A stretch of DNA of 64,000 nt from Isochrysis galbana (taxonomy: Eukaryota > Haptophyta > Isochrysidales > Isochrysidaceae), in assembly GCA_018136815.1 (NCBI GenBank), contig CM030931.1:6964399-7028398 (forward strand), in the 5' to 3' direction. The position numbers and the translations under genes were made by a program. The stretch's first letter is position 1. Every line of letters starts with the position of its first letter. Below are positions 55,665 to 64,000 of the stretch, piece by piece. Below the pieces are notes generated by a model that was not told the DNA's origin, did no database searches, and saw only the letters and a program-made list of their open reading frames with translations.

Positions 55665-56699
55665 TCACGATCCAGCCGACGTCTCGAGAAAAAACTGAAT
55701 GTCTGCACCCTCTAGCGGATTAACGCATGCACCACTACGGGCGACTGTTGCTGCTCCCGCCGCCGCACCCGCGCGCAAGGCGGCCTCAACATTAGTATTG
55801 TCCAACAGAAATTGTAAAAGAAATCCAGCATCGAATGCGTCACCCGCCCCTGTTGCATCGACAACTTGTGTTGGGAAAACAGGCTGCTTCCAGCGTTCCG
55901 CCCCGCGGGCAGCAATAGCTCCTTTAGCACCAAGCTTAACCACTACAAGCGCTGAAGGATATCGCCGAGAAAGTTCCTCCATGGCTGCGTTTGGGCTCTC
56001 TTGTGTTCCGGCTATCCCCATGGCTTCAATCTCAGAAGGTAACATCACGTCCACAATTGAAAGCAAACGATGCAGGTGCTGGCCCTCTCCTTGCCACTTC
56101 TCAGATGCATCGAATTGAGGATCGAACGAAACAATGCCTCCAGACGAACGAACGCTTCTGCAAAGCCCAAGGAGGTCATCGGTGTGAAGCTTAGGGCAGT
56201 TGAAGTAACCACCCAGATGTAATAGAGCCCATTCACTGTCGCCGAGTTCGGGCGCGCACTCGGACACGCTGAGCTGCGATGTGGATGAATAGCATGACAC
56301 CATTGCTCGATCAGCATCCAGCCTGACCAGCCCGCCCAAAGGCTTAACATGCTTCATACCGGATAGAATGATGCAGCAAGACTGAGAGACCCGCGGGAGA
56401 AGGCGGAGCGTCGACTCCGGCGAGTGTAGTAGCCCCTCCTCCTTCACGCGACGCAGGAAGTAACGGCCGAGCTCGTCGTCACCAAGAGCAGAGAAGAGAG
56501 AGACGGAGAGGGCACCCCGGGCGAGGCCCGCTAGGTTGCGTGCCGTGTTCGCGCAGGATCCACCTGGTAGCAGATGCACAGCAGCGGCCGTACGGTCCAT
56601 ACCCCACTCGGGCAGACCGCTCACCCCGTCGGCCTGCATGTCGACGAAGACATCGCCGAGCATTGCGACACGAGGCGCCTCGGCCATTCTTGCACGCAT
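55665..56699 (-). CDS. pfkB-family carbohydrate or nucleoside kinase
   Basis: Phosphorylates a sugar or nucleoside with ATP. From the ATG at 56699, 344 residues (or 340 from 56687), the normal length for ribokinase/adenosine-kinase/fructokinase relatives. N-terminal GDVFVDM, then the substrate-site LLPGGSCANTARNLAGL with FSALGDDELGRYF (the usual GGxxxN and GDDxxG pattern). C-terminal signature VVDATGAGDAFDAGFLLQFL carries the catalytic Asp and anion hole (DATGAGDAF ~290-298). VVVKLGAKGAIA is the nucleotide-site strand. Single exon, no targeting leader. Which substrate cannot be told; the lid lacks adenosine-kinase-specific features I would recognise. Confidence 0.88.
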   Translation of the reverse strand: MRARMAEAPRVAMLGDVFVDMQADGVSGLPEWGMDRTAAAVHLLPGGSCANTARNLAGLARGALSVSLFSALGDDELGRYFLRRVKEEGLLHSPESTLRLLPRVSQSCCIILSGMKHVKPLGGLVRLDADRAMVSCYSSTSQLSVSECAPELGDSEWALLHLGGYFNCPKLHTDDLLGLCRSVRSSGGIVSFDPQFDASEKWQGEGQHLHRLLSIVDVMLPSEIEAMGIAGTQESPNAAMEELSRRYPSALVVVKLGAKGAIAARGAERWKQPVFPTQVVDATGAGDAFDAGFLLQFLLDNTNVEAALRAGAAAGAATVARSGACVNPLEGADIQFFLETSAGS

Positions 56700-56749
56700 A
56701 AAAATGCTCAAGGAAAACTGGCTGCCTGACAGAGAGGAAGACACAATAA

Positions 56750-57355
56750 GGAGGAAGGGAGGGGGAGGGAGGGAGAGAGGGAGAAGGGAGGGGGGAAAAG
56801 GGGGGGGGGGCAGAGAGAGACTCGTCGTCGTCCGTCCGCCCGGGGTAAAGTTTATGGGAGATTCGTACTAGCTGGGTTCTACTTCTATCCCGGGTGGGTG
56901 AAATTGCGGCGTCGAGGGAGGTTCGCGCATTGAGCGGTTGAGCGGTGAAGGTTAGTCTGGCGAGAAAGATGGCAGCGCACTCTGGGTGAAGGAACAAGCA
57001 CGCCGGGCCGTTCAGGTTCAGGCATACTCCCGCGATTTTCTTGTGGGGGTGAAGGTGGCAGCGGATCGTCGTGCACTTGTTGGCGATCCAGGCGCCCGGG
57101 ATCTCGTACGAAAGGTTGCAGCGCACCCCGCGCTTGTTGCGGAGGCAGAGGCCTTGAGTGAATCGTGCGCACGGCTTTGGCGGGGCATTCCCGAGCGCCT
57201 CTCTGGCGCTGAGTGGGTGGCGCGCGTACGGGTGGCGGAAGGGTGCGCGCTTGCGCTTGCCGCGGCAAGGAGTCTTATCTTGAGTGATGAGTGCTAGCTA
57301 GTCCCGTCCCTCTGTCGCGCCGCAACCCATAAAAATTTGTTAAAAATTAAAATCA
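56750..57355. repeat. GA-rich tract and dispersed-repeat tail
   Basis: GGGA/GAGA-rich 56755-56820 upstream of the kinase. 57240-57355 (TGCGCTTGCCGCGGCAAGG, then CGCCGCAACCCATAAAAATT, TGTTAAAAAT) matches 49585-49680, inside the TIR element. An ORF at 56986-57297 (+) ends in that repeat and may be an element ORF; no family recognised. Confidence 0.45.
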
Positions 57356-57559
57356 TTATCAGCGGAAAGTGGAAGAAGGCAGAGATCACAAATTGACCGT
57401 GGTGGTGCACGGCGAAACCACTTAGGAACCGCACCAAACGGATTCCGGCTTACGCGCAACAGCATGTCCCCCACATCGGTGGCCTGCTGTGACGTTGGCC
57501 GCGAGGCCAAGCATTCGGAAGAAATTGCCGACAGTGGGAGCAAATCTACTCCGGCTTTG

Positions 57560-58755
57560 CTATTCGTCTAGGATGTGGTCCTCGCTAGCCGGAACTTTAG
57601 CGAAAGACAAAGCCCGTGTACTTATGTCGTCTGAAACTTGCGTGGCGCTAAGATCGTCGCTATTTGTGCTCCTATCGCCCGCCGCGCTACTGGCCAGTTT
57701 ACGCTTGGCCGCACGTCGCGCCGCCTTCGACATTTCGGGAGGGCGGATGTATTCTCGTGACGGCAGCGCCAACTCGATCGCAGCCTTCCAATCGCCTGTC
57801 GCATGAACATGCAGAAGCATTTCAAACACAGCCGGTAGAGTGAGCGGTAGGCGCCCGTTGTTCACATTCGGCACGTGCTCACGTAATGGCAGGCGCGCGG
57901 TGGTTGCCCCAATAGCAGCGGCCCGGTTGAAAGACTGCATCTTCTTGGTAGAGCAGTCGACCAGCCCACCGATCACATACACCTTGGAGGAGTCTAGAGT
58001 GGTCAGGATGTTGTCCGAGTCTGGAGAGAGGAAGATGAGTTCAGAGGGTGAAAACCTGGCGCAAATTCAAGATTCGGGAGTGAGAAAGGCGCACGACCTC
58101 ACAGACAAGATTAGGACGTTCGCCCATCGCAGCCTGAGAACGCTCACCGATCCTCAACATCCTCATCCATCAGGTGGACCTTCCAACGAAGGTGGTCTTG
58201 GGTGGGCGGTAAGCAGATTTGTGGGCATCGTTTCAGCGAGGCCAAGTGCATGGAGAAGGGTATTTGAGCACGCCGATTGATACCAGAGCACCGGCCGAGT
58301 TGAGCTGCAAGCGACTTCTGCTCCTTCTCCTTCATCTGCGCGCCGTAGTAGAGATCTATGGCCACACGTAGGCCATCCTTCAGCGCCGCCTCGAGGCGTG
58401 CACTCTGTGCACACACCTCGTCGTACCTCCTCTGCCGCTCCACTGCCTCGGCCTCCAAGAATGTCTTTCGTTCGTCCTCAGACATTGCCGCCAGCATCGC
58501 CTCGCGGTCCGCGTGACGCTTCTGCACCTGCTGCCGGTGGGCCTCCTTCTCGCGCTGTCGCCAGAGCACACGGAGCTGCTTTTGTCGTTCAGCCTTGAGC
58601 TCTCGCTTCTGCGCCTTGGTAAGCCGCTGGACGGATGGATTTGGGGTTGTAGTTATAGGTGCCGATCCTGACGCCTCACTGTCCTCGCCGGCTGGCGGGC
58701 TCGGCTCGAGCGCGGCCGCTGCTGGGGCGGAAGCGCACGAGGCCGCGTCCGTCAT
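57560..58755 (-). CDS. TRM10: Trm10-family tRNA (guanine-N1)-methyltransferase, 2 exons
   Basis: SAM-dependent SPOUT enzyme methylating position 9 of tRNA (family knowledge). Exons (minus) 58755-58148 and 58055-57560 with a 92-nt GT-AG intron join in phase to 367 residues. The N-terminal ~130 residues are a charged, Lys/Arg/Glu-rich coiled region (LTKAQKRELKAERQKQLRVL), usual for Trm10. The catalytic domain follows: RVAIDLYYGAQMKEKEQKSL, AAQLGRCSGINRRAQIPFSM, HLASL, then LIFLSPDSDNILTTLDSSKV and YVIGGLVDCSTKK, TARLPLREHV, LPLTLPAVFEMLLHVHATGD and WKAAIELALPSR. The SPDS, IGGLVD and TARLP motifs form the SAM pocket. A basic patch (SKAARRAAKRK) follows the catalytic domain, with a short acidic tail at the very C-terminus. 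The ATG at 58881 would add 42 unlikely residues. Confidence 0.93.
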
Positions 58756-58889
58756 GGCGCGCGTGCCGACTAATGTATTTCGGGTAGATCCGGGGCACAT
58801 CCTAATTTTAGTTGTTGGATTCGTGATTCGTGAGCCCTCTTTTTTGTAAAAGCTGGTCCATATCCATATGCCATATGCCATCGAATGAT

Positions 58890-59165
58890 CGAATGTCCCC
58901 CAAGGGTGCTGCGTGGACCGTAGTTGCGGTGCGGGCGGCCTTTACCCACTCCCTCCTCATCTCGCTCCTGTTGCCAGCCCCCCCCCCCCCCCCCGGTTTA
59001 CTAACGTAAACGGGGCCCCGTCTCTCACCGCTCACCGCACTCCATACACTCCATTGGCCATTGGAGGGGTGCAAATCCCCCCCCCTCCCTCTCGGTCGAC
59101 TCTATTTAATGAAATAATTCATGTTATATCATAGACATAGACAACCCCACTAGCTATTTGGACAC
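58890..59165 (-). mobile_element. Retroposon 3' fragment, reversed
   Basis: On the minus strand: GGATTTGCACCCCTCCAATG, then CGTTTACGTTAGTAAACCGG-type hairpin sequence at one side, and GTTGTGTCCAAATAGCTAGT, GGGGTTG ... ATAACATGAATTA at the other. These are shared with 21180-21250 and 42300-42355 respectively. Confidence 0.6.
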
Positions 59166-60145
59166 AACGTTTGTGGTGAGCTTGATGGAGCTGTGGCTGT
59201 GGTGTGACTGTGTCGCATTCGCGAATCGACACTCGTTAGGCTTCTCTTCGTCGTTCGGTATTATCGTTATAATTCTCTGCTTTCTCTGGTTCTCGGTCAA
59301 AAGCTTCGCTTGGATGCATGGGATCGTGGGTTGTGGAGCGCTCTCTCTCTTTCTCTCGAAAGAGAAGGGAAGTTTCCCCACCTTTCTTCCTCCCAGGCGC
59401 CTCGCAAATAGGTTTAATTTGCTATTCTTCCCTGCGCTTCTTTATCTGCCTCTGGGGGCAATCAGGTTTAATTTGCAATCTCATCGCATCTTCCCCTTAG
59501 GCGCATCGCACTCCTTTCGTCTTATTCGGTAGGTCTCTTGGAATCCTGCGTAGCAAGATCACAGTGTCCTCGTTTCCGTTATCGTGCTAGGTGTCGTTCC
59601 GTCAATTGTGGGACATCAGTCGAATTGAGCGATCGAATGTCCACAGTTGTAAAATCCGTCACGAAACACCTAGGCGTCCCACAACAAGATTTCAGTCATA
59701 CTGGGGGGAGTTGATCCATCCGAAGAGGTCCCCCCGTGAAAGTCACTTTCACCCACACACACATGATTGAGACGACGGGGCTCCTCTGCTACTAACTCTG
59801 CTACACGTCTAATTGCGCAAGTCTTTGCTACACGTCTGATTGCGCAAGCATCTGCGGAGACACCCTGGCCCAGGAGAAACCTTGCCGACCCTCCTCCCTC
59901 TGTCTGAGGTTGGCACCGAGCACATGGGTCGATTGCAAGCATTTTCGCCCAATCAGCGTGACCCATTGCCAATGTCGAGGGTGATCGGTTTGGATATGGA
60001 TAACCCCCAAACCTCGTCTGTGGAACACTCTTTTGATTCAACCGGCATACATCCCCATCGATGCTCGAGTTCTGCCGCTCCGATCGCACACCCCTGTGAA
60101 TCTGAGGGGTGTATGCCCGCACCAGAGCGCACCGCGTAAATGCAG
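59166..60145. other. Region without a supported gene
   Basis: An open frame at 59158-59532 (+) is Leu/Phe-rich, but contains a direct repeat of AGGTTTAATTTGC(a/t)AT and lacks family resemblance. A direct repeat CTACACGTCT(a/g)ATTGCGCAAG occurs at 59800-59850. ORFs 59840-60139 (+) and 59670-60122 (-) overlap each other; neither is convincing. Confidence 0.35.
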
Positions 60146-60149
60146 AAAA

Positions 60150-60610
60150 GTAGTTTCGTTACACGTCTATAGAGCAGTATTTTAAAATTAAATGCAGACT
60201 AGCATAACAACTTTTTCTCTCTCTCTGCTTCCCCCCGCGGTGCGTGTTCCCCCCGGGGGGACGCCGCGTTAGCGCTATTCCCCTGCGTCTCCTCTAAGCA
60301 GATCGACAACTACATAAACACTCGTTTTGAGAGATATTTCGCACGGATGACAATCACATCGGTGCACGCCGTGCATGGGCACGGCGCGATGTGCATCGGT
60401 CCCCCCGCGGAGACGCCGTGCGTGCGCATGTCAACTTTTTCCCTCTGCGGACCCCCTAATGCCCCACAACTACGTAAACTAGCCGTATAGCGATGTTTCT
60501 TTGCGCAGCACATGTGATGACTTGCAATCACATTGTGCACGCTGTGCGTGGGCACGACGCGATGTGCATCGGCCTCCCCGCGCGGGGATGCCGCCCTCAC
60601 AGCCACGCCA
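60150..60610 (-). repeat. Palindrome-rich array, reversed orientation
   Basis: Two units (around 60355-60430 and 60515-60600) read on the minus strand as GCGCACGCACGGCGTCTCCG, GATGCACATCGCG, GCACGGCGTGCAC, and TGATTGCAAGTCATCACATG, with GAAACATCGC next to them. Same modules as 32515-33085 and 49680-50240. CGTAACGAAACT words at 60153-60170 (reversed) recur at 19085-19110. Confidence 0.75.
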
Positions 60611-60689
60611 ATCGCGCCCGCCGCCCCCGCGCACCGCGTCGAACTCAGCCCTTTGCGGGCGCCGGTAGCCCGATGGAACAGGAGGAAGG

Positions 60690-61260
60690 TGAGAAACAGG
60701 CTATCGAGAACCGGTACACACCGTCTGCCGCTGGAAACCCACTGCACCCAGCCCCTAGGTAGAGCACGAGGGGACGAGCCGCAAGCCGCAAGGCAGGTGG
60801 AGGGGGGGGGGGGAAGCGGGCAAGGCTGCGTAGATACTGTACAGGGTCGCGCGCGCGGCGAGACTATTAAGAAGTTTTTTTTTGCGAGCGCCGGTGATGA
60901 CGACGTCACGCCCCCAACCAAGCCCTACGCGCAACGCGCAACAAACAAAAAGAAACACGAAAGAAAAAGAAACGGCCGATAGCCCGACCGATGGCCGATG
61001 GCGCGGGAGGGAGTAGCGAGAACTAGACCATCGGGGATCGGTACCGGTACACGCCGCCTGCCACAAGAAACCCCGCACACTGAGGCCCCCTAAATGGAGT
61101 GCGAGGGGGCGAGCCGCAAGGCAGGTGGAAGGAGAGACAACGGGGAGCGGGCCTTGGCTGCAAGCTGCAAGCGCTGCAAGGTGGACACGCAGGGCGCAGG
61201 GCCGCAGCCGCAGGGCCGCGCGCGTGGCGAGCACATTAAGAAGTTTTTACAAACCCTGTC
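60690..61260 (+). repeat. Two ~330-bp tandem units
   Basis: Each unit has GGTACAC(a/g)CCG(t/c)CTGCC, CGAGGGG(a/g)CGAGCCGCAAG, GGCAGGTGGA and ends ATTAAGAAGTTTTT. Units run about 60710-60885 and 61040-61245, with unrelated AAACAAAAAGAAACACGAAA-type sequence between. Part of the unit recurs at 55380-55490. Confidence 0.65.
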
Positions 61261-61942
61261 GCCTGTCGATGTCGATGTCGATGTAAGGTTGTGCCTGACG
61301 TTCCTCCAATAACTTGCGCCAGGTTTTTTTTCACCCTCTGAACTCATCTTCCTCTCACCCGACATCCAGTACTAGTCAGTACTAGTCACTAGTTATCTTC
61401 TACCATCCATCCATCATGGTTCGCATTCGCTAAGTACTACAATTTTAATTCAAGCCAATGATGCTTGCTGCGTACCCTCGTTACTCGGAATATTTCTCGC
61501 TTGCTGGCTATTAAGGTTGGTATTAATGCGATACAAGACATATGACATATGCGCAACCAGTGAACTATGACTACGTAACACGTTGATGATGATGGCGACG
61601 GCCCGGGCGGCCGTAACCGTAACCGCGGATATGGCATCAGAAGTGGACACACTAAAATGGGTGCTCGGAGTAGGTTGGCTGCCGGCTGTCGTAGGCACAG
61701 ACTATCAGCTATGGGATAGAAAATCACCCTCTCTTGATAACTCGTGTTTAGAAAGCTCCGGGTGAACACTTGGTGCGAGTTGGCGCACTCCTCATGCAAT
61801 GAGGTGAGCGTTCATTCACAAACAGCCCAGTGGCTGCTCATCACGTTGCTGAGGGCTGTTTCGATGACCGTTGCTTACACTGGGTCCATGCGCAGCGCGG
61901 CATGCGTGAGCTTGAGGAAGTAGGACTTGAGCTCGACGCACT
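61261..61942. other. Gene-free stretch
   Basis: No gene recognised; probably includes the 3' UTR of the HIG1-domain gene. A TTCACCCTCTGAACTCATC-type word at 61328-61350 matches the start of Trm10 exon 2 (58055-58020, minus strand), and CTTCCTCTC extends it, so a short piece of Trm10 sequence seems duplicated here. Confidence 0.45.
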
Positions 61943-63150
61943 TTAGGCCCCATGCATGGTGGAGTCTCCAAAGAGGATGTATCCAGCATGGGCTCCCGTG
62001 ACTCCAATTGTCGCCATGACAATCTGAACAAGAGATAAGTACGTGCGAACTCAGATAAGCGGCGGTGATGAACGTAGGAACAAGGACAACATCATCCATG
62101 ATGGTGCAAAGTAGTCACTACGCACAGCACAACATGGATGTCCAAATCCAGGAGAACCCGTGCTCACCTTGTTGAGTGTATCCTTCGAGACGCGCGAGCG
62201 GAAGTAGATAATCATCAAGGGCAGAAGAGGCATGTAAATAAGAGGCACGAGCACATCCGCCTTAAGACCTGCATCGGCAAAGGGGGGGTCACTCAGACGA
62301 AAGTTAGATAAGGACTCAGCATTCTGAGCGCAGCTAAAGACTTGGCTGGTGAGATTTCGAGAAGTTGCCGACTTGGCAATAGCTGAAATCATCCTGCATA
62401 CACAGTGCCTCTCGCCAGCGACACGAGGGATTGACGGGCAACTCACCATACTGAGCATCTGGCGTGGCTCCTCCGTAGGCCATGTCAAAGCGAGAAGCGC
62501 GCGAAGGCCTGCCGTAATTCTCGGCAGAGACGGAGTACTGGCGCTCAAGCTTGCCATCGTGTTCCTTTCCAGGGGCGACATAGGGCCCACCGCGTTGCGT
62601 CTGAGCATTGACGATAGTCATCACCGCAATCGTCGCCGTCACAGCAATCGCCTGCGCCGACGGGAAAGACCTTTGTCAGCCTGGATTCTATCCCACACCC
62701 TGAGATAGCAGCAAGATACACATCCGCCGGAACTCAGCCCTGATGTACCAGCAGGACGCACATTCGCCGAAACCCAACCAGGGGGCCAGCTCAGAGGCCC
62801 TTTCGCACGGCGACAATGCCTACCTGCCCGTACACACGGGTGTGAATCAGTCGCTGAGAAAATGGCATGTTCCTTGTCGCTTCAGCCGTCGACTCATGGG
62901 CGAAGATGGCGAGATACATTGGGACTGCCGTGCCTATAACGGTCTTGAACGGGTTATCGGCGATGAAGTTGAGCAAGCGGTGCACCATGGAGAGCTCACC
63001 CTCCTCGGCGGGGCTGGCGACGAGCTGGCTCTGGCCAGCGGCGTGCTGCTTCTCCTTGGCGAGAAGCGGCTGCGAGCGTGTGTAGATAGCTCCAGCGGCA
63101 ACAGGCGCCGTGGCGGCGGCTATCCTCCTCGAGAGAATGCGTGCAAACAT
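61943..63150 (-). CDS. HIG1-domain mitochondrial inner-membrane protein with C-terminal extension, 4 exons
   Basis: HIG1 proteins (Rcf1/HIGD) associate with respiratory supercomplexes, mainly complex IV (family knowledge). Exons (minus) 63150-62824, 62651-62447, 62268-62168, 62023-61943; introns GT-AG (gtaggc, gtgagt, gtgagc donors), phases agree, 237 residues. Residues 1-~45 are an Arg/Ala-rich mitochondrial leader (MFARILSRRIAAATAPVAAG). The HIG1 region spans ~58-130: LNFIADNPFKTVIGTAVPMY, FSQRLIHTRVYGQ, then TM2 AIAVTATIAVMTIV. Unlike short HIG1 proteins it continues with a polar stretch (~127-177), a further hydrophobic segment VLVPLIYMPLLPLMIIYF and a last amphipathic piece IVMATIGVTGAHAGYILFG. 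The Q(I/V)X-type RVYGQ motif at the exon 1/2 junction supports the splice. Confidence 0.82.
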
Positions 63151-63359
63151 GGGTGTGCGACGAATGTGCGAAAGGGCGGTCCTTTCTTGCGAGGGCTGGC
63201 TGTATGGCTGGGAGGCGAGCGGAGTGGTGTGGCGCTCCCTGTGCGCAAGAGGCGAGGGGGCGAGGGGCGAGGGGCGGGGGGCGCCGAGAAAGAGCCCGAG
63301 AGTCCCGAGAGTGGGGACGCGGTGCGCGGAGGAGAGAGAGAGGAGGAGGGGAAGAGAAA

Positions 63360-63615
63360 GAAAGGCCCCCTCCCCTTACGGCCGGCCCCCCCGCCCCCCC
63401 CCCCCCCGCCCTTGGCTCCCCCCCCCGCCCCCCGCGGCGCACTCTGGCTCTTCCCCCCTCCCCCCCCCCCCTCCCCCGCTGTCCTGATGACTGACTGGAT
63501 GGGCGAGCCCACCTGTGTACTTCTTCTGCCGGGGGCGGGGGGCTGAGAGAGATGGGGGGGGGGGGGGGGGGGGAGGGAAGGGAAAGGGGGGGGGGGGGGG
63601 GGGCAAAAGGGCTGC
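63360..63615. repeat. Poly-C and poly-G tracts upstream of the HIG1 gene
   Basis: C-rich 63385-63480 and G-rich 63535-63605 with short GAA/GGAAAG breaks. Overlapping proline- and glycine-rich ORFs are artefacts. Confidence 0.85.
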
Positions 63616-63751
63616 CGCTCAGCTCCGTCGACGCCGAGGTCGGGCGCGAGCTCGGACCCACCGGTGGTGGTGGTGGGGGGGGGACCTGCTGCGCCAAGAC
63701 ATCTCTAAAAGTACAAATGCGGAGTGCGAGGAGGCGAGGATAGAACAGTGT

Positions 63752-63810
63752 GGGGCCGGCCAAAAGTTGGAGGCCGGCCAAAAGTGTGAGGCCGGCCAAA
63801 CAGGCTTCTG
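63752..63810. repeat. Three tandem GGCCGGCCAAA units
   Basis: G(g/a)GGCCGGCCAAAAGT(t/g) repeated three times at ~17-bp spacing; GGCCGGCC is a palindrome. No gene follows to the window end. Confidence 0.85.
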
Positions 63811-64000
63811 TTCGGGGTGAACCGATTGATCATCTCACCCCCTTGGCCGCCGACATTTTCGGGGATTGGAGCTAGAAATTTGTGCAACTCGCGTTTTCAC
63901 AGAAGATCTGGCCGAGCAAGTTGCAAGTTTTCACGTTCTAGGGTCGTAAACCTCCTCTCGCTAGCGAGACAATTGCCGTTCCGCTGTGGAAAATCTGCCC
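63811..64000. other. Window end, nothing recognised
   Basis: No gene or repeat seen. Confidence 0.4.

Noticed and set aside
59158..59532. 124-residue membrane protein
   Set aside because: Contains a DNA direct repeat and begins inside a retroposon fragment; hydrophobicity comes from T-rich sequence, no family resemblance.

Overview
The window is nuclear DNA of a eukaryotic alga, most likely a haptophyte or a close relative with a red-derived secondary plastid. Four things point there. Genes carry GT-AG introns plus a clear minority of GC-AG introns (3 of the 19 introns I could resolve). A plastid-type ADP/ATP carrier and a plastid-type ribosomal S1 protein both have signal-peptide-like leaders (the carrier with an AFALVP cleavage-type motif). 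G+C is high, with long poly-G/C and CT/GA tracts. Dispersed repeats are very dense. The species assignment is inference.

Conserved genes, left to right: an NRAMP metal transporter (3' part, five exons, +); a secreted FAD-linked sugar-lactone-type oxidase (-); an acidic hypothetical protein (+); a class-3-type lipase (+); a WLM/Wss1-like DNA-repair metalloprotease (-); a small organelle-targeted protein (+); the plastid ADP/ATP carrier (nine exons, +); PLAA/Doa1 with WD40, PFU and PUL domains (three exons, +); a PPR protein (-) head to head with a plastid S1-domain protein (+) across a ~0.9 kb CT-rich satellite; a GH5 mannanase-like enzyme with a C-terminal membrane anchor (+); a single-pass membrane protein (-); a pfkB sugar/nucleoside kinase (-); a Trm10 tRNA methyltransferase (two exons, -); and a HIG1-domain mitochondrial inner-membrane protein (four exons, -). 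They share no pathway; this is an ordinary eukaryotic gene neighbourhood.

The remaining half is a graveyard and active zone of mobile DNA. (1) A 0.75-0.95 kb retroposon-like family begins with a palindrome AACTAAG-TTTATA-CTTAGTT and a GC hairpin and ends T-rich; two copies have 15-17 bp target-site duplications, one of them inside a LINE reverse-transcriptase gene. (2) LINE-type RT fragments lie at 26.7-27.2, 42.6-44.1 and 53.8-54.3 kb, and two near-identical Ty3/gypsy RT fragments at 2.9 and 31.7 kb. (3) Three loci encode only the last ~50 codons of a hAT transposase. (4) A 2.2 kb element at 48.3-50.5 kb has ~97-104 bp inverted terminal repeats and starts 10 bp after the GH5 stop codon. (5) A composite 'leader plus tandem ~150-190 bp unit' family with strong palindromes (GCACGGCGTGC, CCCCGCGGGG) occurs at about 19, 32.5-33.1, 49.7-50.2 and 60.3-60.6 kb. 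(6) Small virus-like membrane-protein ORFs (3196-3630, 19443-19664) and an AT-richer ORF (40892-41497) stand apart from the host genes.

Gene models were assembled by eye from reading frames, splice signals and family motifs. Exon boundaries of the NRAMP, ADP/ATP carrier, PLAA, GH5, Trm10 and HIG1 genes keep phase throughout and restore known motifs; other models are less certain.
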